DNA from: Nonomuraea thailandensis
GTDB lineage: Bacteria; Actinomycetota; Actinomycetes; Streptosporangiales; Streptosporangiaceae
Assembly (NCBI RefSeq): GCF_024172165.1
Contig: NZ_JAMZEB010000002.1
Coordinates: 5,291,501 to 5,355,500, forward strand
Direction: 5' to 3'
DNA: 64,000 bases
How positions within the stretch are numbered: position 1 is the stretch's first letter; each line of letters begins with the position of its first letter. Made by a program: the position numbers and the translations under genes. The notes under the pieces were generated by a model, which was not told the DNA's origin, ran no database searches, and saw nothing but the letters and a program-made list of their open reading frames with translations. This document shows positions 41,982 to 51,035 of this stretch, piece by piece.

Positions 41982-44810
41982 TCAGCCGTCGGGGTGCAGG
42001 ACGTCCTGGTGGATCTCCCACAGGGCCGACTCCGGGACGCCGGACTTGACCAGCAGCTCCCACGTCGTCATCCGGTCGGCCGGGTCGGCGAGCATCGCCC
42101 GCAGGAGGGGCTTGATCGCGGCCCGGTCGGCGCCCTCCTCGTGCCACATCGCGCCCAGCGCCCGGTGCATGGCGGGCGAGCGCACGTCCACCGTGCGCAG
42201 CAGCTCCGCCAGGATGCCGACGCGGTCGCGGAACGGCAGCGCCTGCCCCTCCCCCAGCGCCCGCAGCAGCAGGTCGAGCAGCCTGCGGTGGCGGGGCGCG
42301 TGCCCGGTGGCGACCGCGACGACCACGTCGCCCATCCCGCTGGGCTCCGTGCCGCCGAGCACGACGTCCTCCACCCCGTCCGTGACGACCCGGTGCGCGG
42401 ACAGGGCGGTGACGAGCCCGGCCCAGCCGTCCGCGCCGAGCTGCCCCTTCCACAGGTGGGTCAGGGCCGACCAGCGCTCCAGGTGGTCGGGCCCGGGCAG
42501 GATCGACGAGACCGCGACGGGCTTCTGGGAGGCCGTGACGATGAGCAGGGTGAGGTTGGCCGAGTAGGCGGCCAGGCGGCGGGTCAGCGTGTGCCGCACC
42601 GGGCGGAAGCCGGTGAAGTGGCGGCGCGGCCGCTCGTACAGGGCCCGCCGCAGCAGCCCGGCCAGCAGCTCGGCGCAGCGCGCCCGCACCGCCGCCGGGA
42701 CCTCCTCCAGCAGCTCCAGCACGAAGCCGATCGTCGGGCCCCGCTCGGCCAGGCACGAGTGGGACGTCACCGCGTACAGCAGGTCGTCGTCCACGGCCTG
42801 CACCACGGCCAGCGGCTCGTCGCCGGCCAGGCGGCGGCGCCGGTCGAGGTCGCGCAGCGCGTACAGGGTCAGCCAGGCCACCAGGAACTCGCCGAACGTC
42901 GAGTGCAGGAACGCGTGGCCCTTCCTGCTGACGAAGAAGAACCGCTCGGTCGCCTTGCGCGCCCAGTCGACGCGCTCTTCCTCGTCGTCCTGGTCGTCCT
43001 CGCCGCCGTGGCACAGGGCGGGCAGGTCGCGGTCGAGCTGCTCGTCGGTGATGACCTGGCTGCCGCGGGCCAGCATGGACAGCGCCACCGCGCCCAGCAG
43101 GACCAGCTCCTGGTCGATGGCCACCCGGCGGGCGCCGCCGGTCTCGCGTTCGGTGTAGTCGCGCAGCAGCACCTCGTACAGGCGGGCCCGGCCGAGGGGG
43201 CCGTGGTCGTGCTGCAGCGCGTTACCGCCCGCGTCGTAGAGCGCGAGCAGCAGCAGGAGCAGCGGCTGCCTGGCCATCTCGCCGTGGACCAGCGCCGCCT
43301 CGGCGGGCAGCGGCTTCAGGTCGCGCCTGGCCAGCAGGGCGCGGTTGGCCTGGTCCCAGACGTCGAGCCACTGGCGTACCTGGTCGTCGTCGAACGGCAG
43401 GAGCTGCAGCGCCAGCAGCCCGTCGGGGAAGCGGACGCGGTCGGTCACCACCGTGCGGCTGGTCACGATCACCGCGACCGGCCGCCCGAGCCCGGCCTCC
43501 CTGGCCTGGAACTCGCGCACGCGCTCCAGGTAGTCGTAGCGGTTGAGCCCGCCCTGCACCAGCTCGTCGAACCCGTCCAGCAGGATCACCGGCATCGCGC
43601 CGCCGCCCGCCGCCACCAGGTCGGCGTAGGGCACCTCCTCGCCCAGCACCTCGCCGACGGCCTGCTCGATCTGCCCGGTCACATCGGCGCGGGCCCGTAC
43701 GGCGCGCAGCTCCACCCGGAACGGCAGGAACTCCGACCTGGCCAGCCGGGCGGCCAGCACCTCGGTCAGCTTGGTCTTGCCCGAGCCGGGCTCGCCCAGC
43801 ACCAGCAGCGGCGCCTGCGTGGCGCGCAGCGAGGTGAGGTGCCCCACGAGGAACGCCTCGGGGTCGGGCAGCAGCCGCTGCCGGCCCCACCAGCTCCGCT
43901 CCGCGGGCGAGGACTCGCGGGTCAGCTCCGCGACCCGGCAGCGCGGGCTGAGGTAGCCCTCGCCGAGCAGCGGCAGGTAGACGTCCTCCGGCAGCTTGCC
44001 GGCCAGCAGGAGGGGCTGGTCGAGGGCGTTGGCGGCCATCCGGACCTGGTGGATCATCGGGCGGTCGCCGACCCGGGGCGGGGCCAGCTCGGCCAGCAGC
44101 CACGCCACCCGCGACAGCGCCGTGGCCGGCTGCGGCCGCTCGGTGACCAGGCTGCGCACCCCGAACTCGTGGCTGTCGAGCGCCAGCGACCGGTAGTCCT
44201 CGTCGTAGATGCGCAGGGCGTGCGCGGTCGGCGCCTCCGACAGCAGGCGGGGCAGCGCGAGCTGGTCGTCCACGGCCAGCTCGTCCCAGACGGACAGGCC
44301 GCCGACGTAGCCCGTCATGGCCTCGGACATGCGCACGTAGGCACGTTCCACGGCGGCGCGGGTCTCGCCGTAGGGCACGTGCGGCTCGGGCGTGGGCAGC
44401 CGCTCCAGCAGCAGGCCCGCCACCAGCCTGGCGTACCGCTCGGCCGTCGGCACGCCGTGGGAGATGCGCTCGCCGCGGTCGAGCTGGTCCAGCGTGAACG
44501 GCAGCTTCGCCTCGCCGAGCGCCTCGAACCAGGCCGCCACGACGATCGCGGCGTGCGCCGCCGCCAGCCGCTGGGTGCGGGTGAAGCGGTTCACGCCGCC
44601 CTTCAGCTCCGGCAGGCGGCGCACGACGTCCTCGCCGTAGGCGACGACGCCGTCGCGCATGTCACGCAGGCTGGAGGTGAGGCGGGTGCCGCCGGCCAGC
44701 GCCCAGCCGGTGCGCTCGGCCTCCGCGGCGAACCCGATCACCTTGACGAGCCTGCCGTCCTTGCATCCGAGAATTCTCAGGGCGTCGGCGTAGCTCGGGG
44801 TGTCGATCAT
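41982..44810 (-). CDS. NACHT-domain STAND NTPase, defence-like
   Basis: 942 residues. The N-terminal 330 residues are helical with no recognised effector (begins MIDTPSYADALRILGCKDGR). A NACHT ATPase follows: Walker A VLGEPGSGKTKLT near residue 343, Walker B VILLDGFDEL near 410, sensor TSR. The remaining 400 residues are helical and would sense a ligand. Bacterial NACHT proteins of this type include antiphage NLR-like genes. Start 44810 has AGGGAGAAGG; an ATG 11 codons upstream lacks one. Alternatives are transcriptional or signalling STAND roles; no HTH seen. Confidence 0.85.
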   Translation of the reverse strand: MIDTPSYADALRILGCKDGRLVKVIGFAAEAERTGWALAGGTRLTSSLRDMRDGVVAYGEDVVRRLPELKGGVNRFTRTQRLAAAHAAIVVAAWFEALGEAKLPFTLDQLDRGERISHGVPTAERYARLVAGLLLERLPTPEPHVPYGETRAAVERAYVRMSEAMTGYVGGLSVWDELAVDDQLALPRLLSEAPTAHALRIYDEDYRSLALDSHEFGVRSLVTERPQPATALSRVAWLLAELAPPRVGDRPMIHQVRMAANALDQPLLLAGKLPEDVYLPLLGEGYLSPRCRVAELTRESSPAERSWWGRQRLLPDPEAFLVGHLTSLRATQAPLLVLGEPGSGKTKLTEVLAARLARSEFLPFRVELRAVRARADVTGQIEQAVGEVLGEEVPYADLVAAGGGAMPVILLDGFDELVQGGLNRYDYLERVREFQAREAGLGRPVAVIVTSRTVVTDRVRFPDGLLALQLLPFDDDQVRQWLDVWDQANRALLARRDLKPLPAEAALVHGEMARQPLLLLLLALYDAGGNALQHDHGPLGRARLYEVLLRDYTERETGGARRVAIDQELVLLGAVALSMLARGSQVITDEQLDRDLPALCHGGEDDQDDEEERVDWARKATERFFFVSRKGHAFLHSTFGEFLVAWLTLYALRDLDRRRRLAGDEPLAVVQAVDDDLLYAVTSHSCLAERGPTIGFVLELLEEVPAAVRARCAELLAGLLRRALYERPRRHFTGFRPVRHTLTRRLAAYSANLTLLIVTASQKPVAVSSILPGPDHLERWSALTHLWKGQLGADGWAGLVTALSAHRVVTDGVEDVVLGGTEPSGMGDVVVAVATGHAPRHRRLLDLLLRALGEGQALPFRDRVGILAELLRTVDVRSPAMHRALGAMWHEEGADRAAIKPLLRAMLADPADRMTTWELLVKSGVPESALWEIHQDVLHPDG

Positions 44811-44905
44811 GGCCTTCTCCCTGGGAGTGGGATGTCCCATCATGCGCTGTACGCCCCGATCCGCGCAGGCATGTTCGCCAGGACGACCGAGACGTCACCC
44901 GCGCG

Positions 44906-46771
44906 TCACGTTCCTTTCAGCGCCTGTGCGATCTCCGGCAGCGCGGCCGGGTCCTCGATGGTGGACGGGACGTCGTACGGGTGGCCGTCGGCGATGTTCC
45001 GCATCGTGGCGCGCAGGATCTTGCCCGAGCGGGTCTTCGGCAGCCTGCTCACCACGACGGAGCGGCGGAAGGCGGCGACGGGGCCGATGCGCTCGCGCAC
45101 CAGCGCGGCCAGCTCCCGCTCGATCTCCTCCGGGTCGCGCTCCGCGCCCGCCTTCAGCACCACGAACCCCATCGGGAGCTGACCCTTCAGCTCGTCGGCC
45201 GCGCCGATCACCGCGCACTCGGCCACGTCCGGGTGGGAGGCGATGACCTCCTCCATGGCGCCGGTGGACAGGCGGTGGCCGGCCACGTTGATCACGTCGT
45301 CGATGCGGCCCATGACGTAGAGGTAGCCGTCGGCGTCCAGGTGGCCGCCGTCGCCCGTCAGGTAGTGGCCGGGATGGCGCTCCAGGTAGGAGCGGTGGAA
45401 GCGGGCCTCGTCGCGGTAGAGGGTGGGCAGCGCGCCGGGCGGGAGCGGCAGCTTCACGGTGACCGCGCCCTCGACGCCGGGCGGGCAGTCGTTGCCGTCG
45501 CCGTCGAGCACGTGCACGTCCCAGCCGGGCACGGGCCTGGTCGGGGAGCCGGGTTTGACGGGCAGCGGCTCGATGCCGACGCAGTTGGCGGCGATCGGCC
45601 AGCCGGTCTCGGTCTGCCACCAGTGGTCGATGACGGGGATGCCGAGCAGGTCGCGGGCCCAGTGGTAGGTGTCGGGGTCGAGCCGTTCGCCGGCCAGGAA
45701 GAGGTACCGCAGCCCCGACAGGTCCCACTTTTTCGCGAAATTGCCGGAGGGGTCCTCCTTCTTGATGGCGCGGATCGCGGTCGGGGCGGTGAACAGCGTC
45801 CGCACCCCGTGCGTGGCCACCACCCGCCAGAACGCGCCGGGGTCCGGGGTGCCGACGGGCTTGCCCTCGTACAGGACGGTGGTGCAGCCCGCGAGCAGCG
45901 GCGCGTACACGATGTAGGAGTGGCCGACCACCCAGCCCACGTCGGAGGCGGCCCAGTAGACCTCGCCGGGGGCGGCGCCGTACACGTGGGACATGCTCCA
46001 GTGCAGCGCCACCGCGTGGCCGCCGTTGTCGCGCACGACGCCCTTCGGCGAGCCGGTCGTGCCCGAGGTGTAGAGGACGTAGAGCGGGTCGGTCGCGGCC
46101 ACGCTCACGCACGGCGCGGGCTCCGCGCCCCGCACGGCCTGGGCCCAGTCGAGGTCGCGCCCCTCGCGCAGCTCGGCCTCGCACTGGGGCCGCTGCAGGA
46201 TCACGCACCGGCCGGGCCGGTGCTCCGCCTGCTCCAGCGCGTCGTCCAGCAGCGGCTTGTACGCCACCACCCGCGCCGGCTCGATCCCGCAGGACGCCGA
46301 CAGCACCACCTTGGGCCTGGCGTGGTCGATGCGCACCGCCAGCTCCCTGGCCGCGAACCCGCCGAACACCACCGAGTGCACCGCCCCGAGCCGCGCGCAG
46401 GCCAGCATCGCGACCACCGCCTCCGGCACCATAGGCATGTAGATCACCACGGTGTCGCCCGCCGTCACGCCGAGGCCGCGCAGCATGCCCGCCGTCCTGG
46501 CCACCTCGTCCAGCAGCTCGGCGTAGGTGTGGACGCGGGTGACGCCGGTGACCGGGCTGTCGTGGATCAGCGCGGGCTGATCGCCGCGGCCCCTCTCGAC
46601 GTGCCGGTCGAGGGCGTTGTGGCAGGTGTTGAGCCGGCCGTCGGGGAACCAGCGGCCCTCGCCGTACACGGTCGCGGGCGCCACGTCCCAGTCGATCCCG
46701 CGGGCCGCCTCGCCCCAGAACTGCTCGGGCTGCTCGATACTGCGCCGGTAGACCTCGTCAAAACCGCTCAC
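44906..46771 (-). CDS. prpE: Propionyl-CoA synthetase
   Basis: 621 residues of the acyl-CoA synthetase family. Features: P-loop YTSGTTGSPKG, VVFGGFAARELAVRID and SCGIEPARVVAYKPLLD, typical of PrpE rather than AcsA; WWQTETGWP; GRIDDVINVAGHRLS hinge; and the acetylatable Lys in KTRSGKILRATMR. It makes propionyl-CoA from propionate, ATP and CoA; acetate is a secondary substrate. GTG start at 46771 leaves 27 bases to a divergent gene. Length and motifs agree; the enzyme appears intact. Confidence 0.9.
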   Translation of the reverse strand: MSGFDEVYRRSIEQPEQFWGEAARGIDWDVAPATVYGEGRWFPDGRLNTCHNALDRHVERGRGDQPALIHDSPVTGVTRVHTYAELLDEVARTAGMLRGLGVTAGDTVVIYMPMVPEAVVAMLACARLGAVHSVVFGGFAARELAVRIDHARPKVVLSASCGIEPARVVAYKPLLDDALEQAEHRPGRCVILQRPQCEAELREGRDLDWAQAVRGAEPAPCVSVAATDPLYVLYTSGTTGSPKGVVRDNGGHAVALHWSMSHVYGAAPGEVYWAASDVGWVVGHSYIVYAPLLAGCTTVLYEGKPVGTPDPGAFWRVVATHGVRTLFTAPTAIRAIKKEDPSGNFAKKWDLSGLRYLFLAGERLDPDTYHWARDLLGIPVIDHWWQTETGWPIAANCVGIEPLPVKPGSPTRPVPGWDVHVLDGDGNDCPPGVEGAVTVKLPLPPGALPTLYRDEARFHRSYLERHPGHYLTGDGGHLDADGYLYVMGRIDDVINVAGHRLSTGAMEEVIASHPDVAECAVIGAADELKGQLPMGFVVLKAGAERDPEEIERELAALVRERIGPVAAFRRSVVVSRLPKTRSGKILRATMRNIADGHPYDVPSTIEDPAALPEIAQALKGT

Positions 46772-46798
46772 CCGTCGATCAGAACAGCCTGCGGCCCC

Positions 46799-47458
46799 AT
46801 GACGCAAGATATGCGGGTGGACGATGACGTGATCCTTTCCGTGGTGGCGGGGTCGAGGGCGTACACCGACGGCTCCGACACCGACCGGCGCGGCGTGTTC
46901 GTGGCGCCTACCTCGGCGTTCTGGCGGCTGGACAAACCGGCCACCCACCGGGACGGGCCGCTGCCCGAGCAGTTCTCGTGGGAGGTGGAGCGCTTCTGCC
47001 GGCTGGCCCTGGACGCCAACCCCACCGTTCTGGAGTGCCTGTGGTCCCCGCTCGTGGAGGTGATCACCCCCACGGGGCGGCGGCTGCGGGACCTGCGGGA
47101 GGCGTTCCTGTCCGAACGGGCGCACCGCTCCTTCGCCGGGTACGCCGAGACGCAGCTACGGCGGCTCGACCCCGGACGGCCCAACTGGAAGCAGGCCATG
47201 CACATGATCCGGTTGCTGCTCAGCGGGCTGCACCTGGTGCGGCACGGCGAACCGCTCGTCGGGATGCAGGCGCACCGGGAGCGGCTGCTGGCGGTGCGGC
47301 GCGGCGAGGTGCCCTGGGACTCGCTGATCGCCTGGCGGGCCGCGCTGTCCGCCGAACTGGCGGCCGAGCCCGGCGTGCTGCCCGCACAGCCCGATCGGGA
47401 GCGGGTGGAGGAGTTCCTGGTGCGGGTCCGGGAGGAGAACCTGCCGGGGCGGGGATGA
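46799..47458 (+). CDS. RlaP-like nucleotidyltransferase (DNA polymerase beta superfamily)
   Basis: 219 residues. The nucleotidyltransferase signature is VVAGSRAYTDGSDTDRRG, with the two Asp residues of the metal site; VLECLWSPLVEVITPTGRRL and NWKQAMHMIRLLLSGLHL match the RlaP/YcgL group linked to RNA repair in some bacteria. No RNA ligase is adjacent here. ATG 46799 is used; ATG 46811 is an alternative. Diverges from prpE. The target, RNA or protein, is unknown. Confidence 0.82.
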   Translation: MTQDMRVDDDVILSVVAGSRAYTDGSDTDRRGVFVAPTSAFWRLDKPATHRDGPLPEQFSWEVERFCRLALDANPTVLECLWSPLVEVITPTGRRLRDLREAFLSERAHRSFAGYAETQLRRLDPGRPNWKQAMHMIRLLLSGLHLVRHGEPLVGMQAHRERLLAVRRGEVPWDSLIAWRAALSAELAAEPGVLPAQPDRERVEEFLVRVREENLPGRG

Positions 47459-47777
47459 TGGCGTCCGTGACGTCGGTGGGCCGGGAGGATGCGCTGCTGG
47501 GCGGGGCGGCCGGGTGTGTGGTGGTCGAGGGGGCGGCGGGGATCGGCAAGAGCCCCGTTGCCGGGCTGGGCGGCGTTGACGGCGGCCGAGTTGCGGGTGG
47601 TGCGGCTCGTCGCGCGGGGCATGACGAACAGGGAGGCCGCCGCCGCCCTGTTCCTGTCCCCCACACGATCGACACCCACCTCCGCCACACCTCCGCCACC
47701 CCTTCGCCAAGCTGGGCGTGAAGAGCCGGGTGGAGCTGACCCGCCAGGCCCTCACCCACGAGCCACCCACCCCCTGA
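47455..47777 (+). pseudogene. Remnant of a LuxR-family AAA regulator
   Basis: Starts ATGATGGCG overlapping the previous stop and encodes VGREDALLGG...EGAAGIGKS, the N-terminal Walker A of a large LAL-type regulator. A huge internal deletion then joins it to the C-terminal LuxR HTH, which is split over frames: LTAAELRVVRLVARGMTNRE, then TIDTHLRHT, then FAKLGVKSRVELTRQALTHE. At least two frameshifts remain. About 320 bp survive of a gene normally near 2.7 kb. Confidence 0.85.
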
Positions 47778-47816
47778 CGGACCTCCGCCCCAGGACGGCC
47801 GGGGCCGGAGAGTACG

Positions 47817-48254
47817 TCAGGCCGGGAGCATGGGGAGCAGGGCTCGGGCGTCCGGTTCCGTGAGCTCGATGCCGAGCTCGGCCCGCAACCACCCCGCCAG
47901 CTCCCCCGCCGTCGCGAAGCTCAGCCCTCCAGCCGCACCCGAGCGTCCGCGGTGGTCCGCTGGGCGAGCACGTGGCGGGTGAACGGTGACTGCGGGTGGG
48001 CGGAGACCCGCCCCCTGTTCGAACGGCATCGGCTCCACCAGCCCCTCACCGCCGAACCCGACGTCCGCGAGCCACGTGCGCCCCTCCGCCACGACGGTGA
48101 GCATGGCGTGGGAGCGGGGCATTCGAAGGGGATGGCGCGCACGTGCGCGAGGTGGACGGCGCGCAGGGTGCGCGCCGTCGCGGCGCGCGGCCCGTCGTAC
48201 CCGATCCGCCCCAGGGTAGGCGTCCAGGTCGAGCTTCTCGATGTCCCATGTCAT
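47817..48254 (-). pseudogene. Decayed arylamine N-acetyltransferase
   Basis: Fragments of NAT in several frames: MTWDIEKLDLDAY (48254), then after a shift GRIGYDGPRAATARTLRAVH and AHVRAIPFE, then PRSHAMLTVVAEGRTWLADV and GFGGEGLVEPMPFEQGA, QSPFTRHVLAQRTTADARVR, and LSFATAGELAGWLRAELGIE. The central segment with the catalytic Cys (R-GG-C-FE) is deleted, and at least three frameshifts occur. Non-functional. Confidence 0.88.
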
Positions 48255-48290
48255 GTGATCAACGATGGGGGGTGCGAGGGCCGCGGCGCA

Positions 48291-49235
48291 TCACGTGTTC
48301 ACGGGATCCGCCGACAGGATCATCCTGATGGCGAAATTCCGGTAACCGGCCCGTTCGAACGCCCGGGCCATCGGCCGGTTGCCCGCGTCCGTGTCGGCCA
48401 CGATCCGCTGCACCCCGCGCTCGGCGTGGCAGCGGGTGATCTCGGCGAGCAGGTCGTCGACGTACCCGTGGCCGCGCTTCTCCGGCACCACCCCGAGGTA
48501 GCCGACGACGGGCCCGCCGTTGTTCGCCGACGGCAGGGCGACGCCCACCAGCTCTCCCGCCTTGTCGTAGGCGAGCCGCCACCAGGCCCGGTCCCCCGGC
48601 ATCGCCCGGTAGTCCGCGACGTCCTCCCGCGCCTGCGCCTCCGGCCCCATGGTGGCCACGGCCTGGCGGGTGTGGTGGTCGAGCGTCCCGGCCGCCACCC
48701 GCACGAACGCGGCCACGAACGCCTCGTCGTCGTCATCGGCGCGGAAGAACAGCCGGTCGGACGGCTCGGGCACGGGCGCGTCCGCCGCCGTCCACTCGTA
48801 GCGGAGGCGTTCGAGCTCGTCGGTCAGCCCGGCGTGCCCGGCGGCCTCCCACCGCCAGGCGAGGGCCGCGCTCGCCCTCGGGTCCTCGCGCCAGCCGCCG
48901 GCGACGAAGACGTGGTACGCGGGCGCCTCCCCGTAGGCGGCATGCGCCCGGCGCAGCAGCTCGGCGGCCAGGCCCACGCGGTCGGGCGCCGAGGGGGCGA
49001 CGTACAGGCAGTCGAGCGCGAGCGGCTTGCCGCCGCCGGGGAAGCTCCACCACACGGCGCGGGCCATGATCTCACCGCCCGGCTCGGCCTCGGCGAGCCA
49101 GATGCGGTCGTAGCGGTAGCTGCCGTCCTCCAGGAACGACAGCAGCCGGTCGGGATGGGACCAGCTGATCGACTCGTCGACGACGCAGCCGAGCAGACGG
49201 TCTAGATCGTCCTCGACGGCGGGACGGAAACGCAT
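48291..49235 (-). CDS. GNAT acetyltransferase
   Basis: 314 residues with two GNAT-like parts; the C-terminal part has the acetyl-CoA loop VVPEKRGHGYVDDLLAEI and ADTDAGNRPMARAFERAGY. Start ATG at 49235 with GGAGG five bases upstream; the upstream in-frame ATG at 49265 is not needed. Substrate unknown. Sequence is unlike the other two-domain GNAT at 21976 beyond the fold. Confidence 0.88.
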   Translation of the reverse strand: MRFRPAVEDDLDRLLGCVVDESISWSHPDRLLSFLEDGSYRYDRIWLAEAEPGGEIMARAVWWSFPGGGKPLALDCLYVAPSAPDRVGLAAELLRRAHAAYGEAPAYHVFVAGGWREDPRASAALAWRWEAAGHAGLTDELERLRYEWTAADAPVPEPSDRLFFRADDDDEAFVAAFVRVAAGTLDHHTRQAVATMGPEAQAREDVADYRAMPGDRAWWRLAYDKAGELVGVALPSANNGGPVVGYLGVVPEKRGHGYVDDLLAEITRCHAERGVQRIVADTDAGNRPMARAFERAGYRNFAIRMILSADPVNT

Positions 49236-49367
49236 GAATCCTCCGAGAAGCAGAAGCGGGCGCATGGAGCGCCCGTGAACAGGCCGAACATCTCGCTGCG
49301 CCTCCTTTCTTCCGACTTGTCGGCGTCAGCGGGCACTGTAGCGCACATCTCGCGACAGGATGGGCGG

Positions 49368-50297
49368 GTGAGCTCCTACGACGACGACACGCTGCCCCTC
49401 CAGCCCCCGATCCGGCTGCCCGGCAAGGCCACGCTGGCGGCCGCCGTGCGCGCCGCTCCCCTGGCCGGCGAGCTGAAGCCGGAAGGCGAGGACACGGAGG
49501 TGCTGGCCTTCTGGGCGGAGCACTGCCGCGAGCGGCTGGCCGGCGACGAGGTGCTGCTGCTGGAGCTGGTCCGGCTGTTCCTGTCCAGGGAGCCGCTCAG
49601 GGGCGAGGCGTCCGGGACGCTGACGGGGCTCGGGCTGGTGCGGCAGGCGGAGCCGTACACGCTGAGCTGGCTGGGGCTGTGGGTGGCGCGGCAGATCATC
49701 GCCGAGACCACCGGGCAGGACATCCCGGTCATGGGGTCGCTGGCCGACGCCGACGCGGCCACGCTGCTGCACGGGCTGCGGTCGTACCCGGAGAGCGAGC
49801 GCGGCGAGGAGCTGGCCGGGTGGCTGGAGGGCCGTGACGGGCAGGCGGCGGCGGACGAGATCGCGTCCGTGCTGGGCGGTGTGAGCCCGCTGAGCCGGGC
49901 GGTCGGCGTGGAGCTGCTGTCGACGGCGTTCGGCGAGGAGGGGCGGCAGGCCCTGCACCGGCTGCTGGAGGAGCCCAAGCTCGGGGCGGTGATCGCGGCC
50001 AGGCTCGGGCGGGATGAGCGGCAGCCGTCGCCGGAGGAGATCGCCTGGGTGCTGGTGGACATGGCGGCGGCGCTGCTGGAGTTCGGCGGTGAGACCGGTG
50101 AGGTGATCGAGTCGATCGCGATGGGGATGAAGCCGGAGGAGCAGGCGGGGACGATCGCGATCCTGGCGTTCGGGGATCATCCGTGGACGGGGCAGGTGCT
50201 GCGGGTGTTCATCGAGCACCATCCGGACGAGCGGGTGGTGGCGGCGGCCCGTAAGGCGTTGCGGCGGTTGCGCGGGCTGGCCGACCTGCGCGGCTGA
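49368..50297 (+). CDS. Conserved-looking hypothetical protein with HEAT-like C-terminus
   Basis: 309 residues, not recognised. Composition is acidic and helical; helical pairs such as LHRLLEEPKLGAVIAARLGR and TGQVLRVFIEHHPDERVVAA look HEAT-like. No signal peptide or membrane segment. GTG at 49368 is chosen over the ATG at 49275, whose extra 31 residues look non-coding; CAGGAT six bases before GTG may be a leaderless -10. It stands alone, so context gives no clue. Confidence 0.72.
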   Translation: MSSYDDDTLPLQPPIRLPGKATLAAAVRAAPLAGELKPEGEDTEVLAFWAEHCRERLAGDEVLLLELVRLFLSREPLRGEASGTLTGLGLVRQAEPYTLSWLGLWVARQIIAETTGQDIPVMGSLADADAATLLHGLRSYPESERGEELAGWLEGRDGQAAADEIASVLGGVSPLSRAVGVELLSTAFGEEGRQALHRLLEEPKLGAVIAARLGRDERQPSPEEIAWVLVDMAAALLEFGGETGEVIESIAMGMKPEEQAGTIAILAFGDHPWTGQVLRVFIEHHPDERVVAAARKALRRLRGLADLRG

Positions 50298-50381
50298 GTG
50301 GACGGCGGCTCTGCCGTGGACGGGTGGTGGTGATGATGGGCGTGGAGCCGTGACGGCCGGGGCGGCGGTAGAGTCGGCTCA

Positions 50382-50897
50382 GTGAGTGAGCATGTGATCT
50401 CCCCTCAGACCGGCATCCTGGGCGACGCGTACGCCTGCGGCTGCGGTGTGGTCCTCGGCGGCCGGATGGCGGCCGAGCTGCACGCGGCCGAGAACGGGCT
50501 GTGCTCGGCCTGCCTCGGCGCGACCGAGGAGGAGGTGGTGCCCGGCCTTCGACGCCCCTGCAACTCCTGCGTGGGCAGCGGGCGGCGCAGGGAGCAGGTC
50601 ACCTGGCAGCTCGCGCACGCCGAGGCCGAGCATCTGATCACGATGACGGTCGTGCGCGGGGTCGTGGCGGGGCTCGACGGGCCGTTCCGGCTGTCGGAGG
50701 TCGCCGACACGGTGCGCAACGGGCTGGGGCTGCCCGCGGGGCGGCTGCCGGTCGGGCCACGGGTGCGCGACCTGCTGCTGCAGTTGCAGGCGGCGGGCGA
50801 GATCACCATGCTGTCGGCGCCCGACGAGATGGTGGGCACCGACATGGTCCTCTACCGCGACCCGCAGTGGCAGCGCGCCCGGACCCTCGGCCTCTGA
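50382..50897 (+). CDS. Cysteine-rich hypothetical protein, possible zinc ribbon
   Basis: 171 residues, not recognised. Residues 18-70 hold CGCG, LCSACLG and CNSCVGSG, spaced like two zinc knuckles reminiscent of DnaJ-type CxxCxGxG elements; the C-terminal half is helical with VADTVRNGLGL and ends near a winged-helix-like VRDLLLQLQAAGEITML. Could be a small DNA- or RNA-binding protein. GTG start with -10 TAGAGT (50369-50374) seven bases upstream, suggesting leaderless transcription. Confidence 0.7.
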   Translation: MSEHVISPQTGILGDAYACGCGVVLGGRMAAELHAAENGLCSACLGATEEEVVPGLRRPCNSCVGSGRRREQVTWQLAHAEAEHLITMTVVRGVVAGLDGPFRLSEVADTVRNGLGLPAGRLPVGPRVRDLLLQLQAAGEITMLSAPDEMVGTDMVLYRDPQWQRARTLGL

Positions 50898-51035
50898 CCG
50901 CGCTCGACCTTCGCTCCCCTTCGGGCTCTGGACGCGCTCGACCGCCACCATGCCACCGACCCCTGACCTCGCCGCCCGCACCACCGGCCGCTGACCCGAC
51001 GCCCGCCGGCCGCTCGCCGGGGCAGCCCCGGCGGG

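Noticed and set aside
44906..46771. Acetyl-CoA synthetase instead of propionyl-CoA synthetase
   Set aside because: SCGIEPARVVAYKPLLD and the shorter length fit PrpE better; AcsA is usually about 650 residues and lacks that block.
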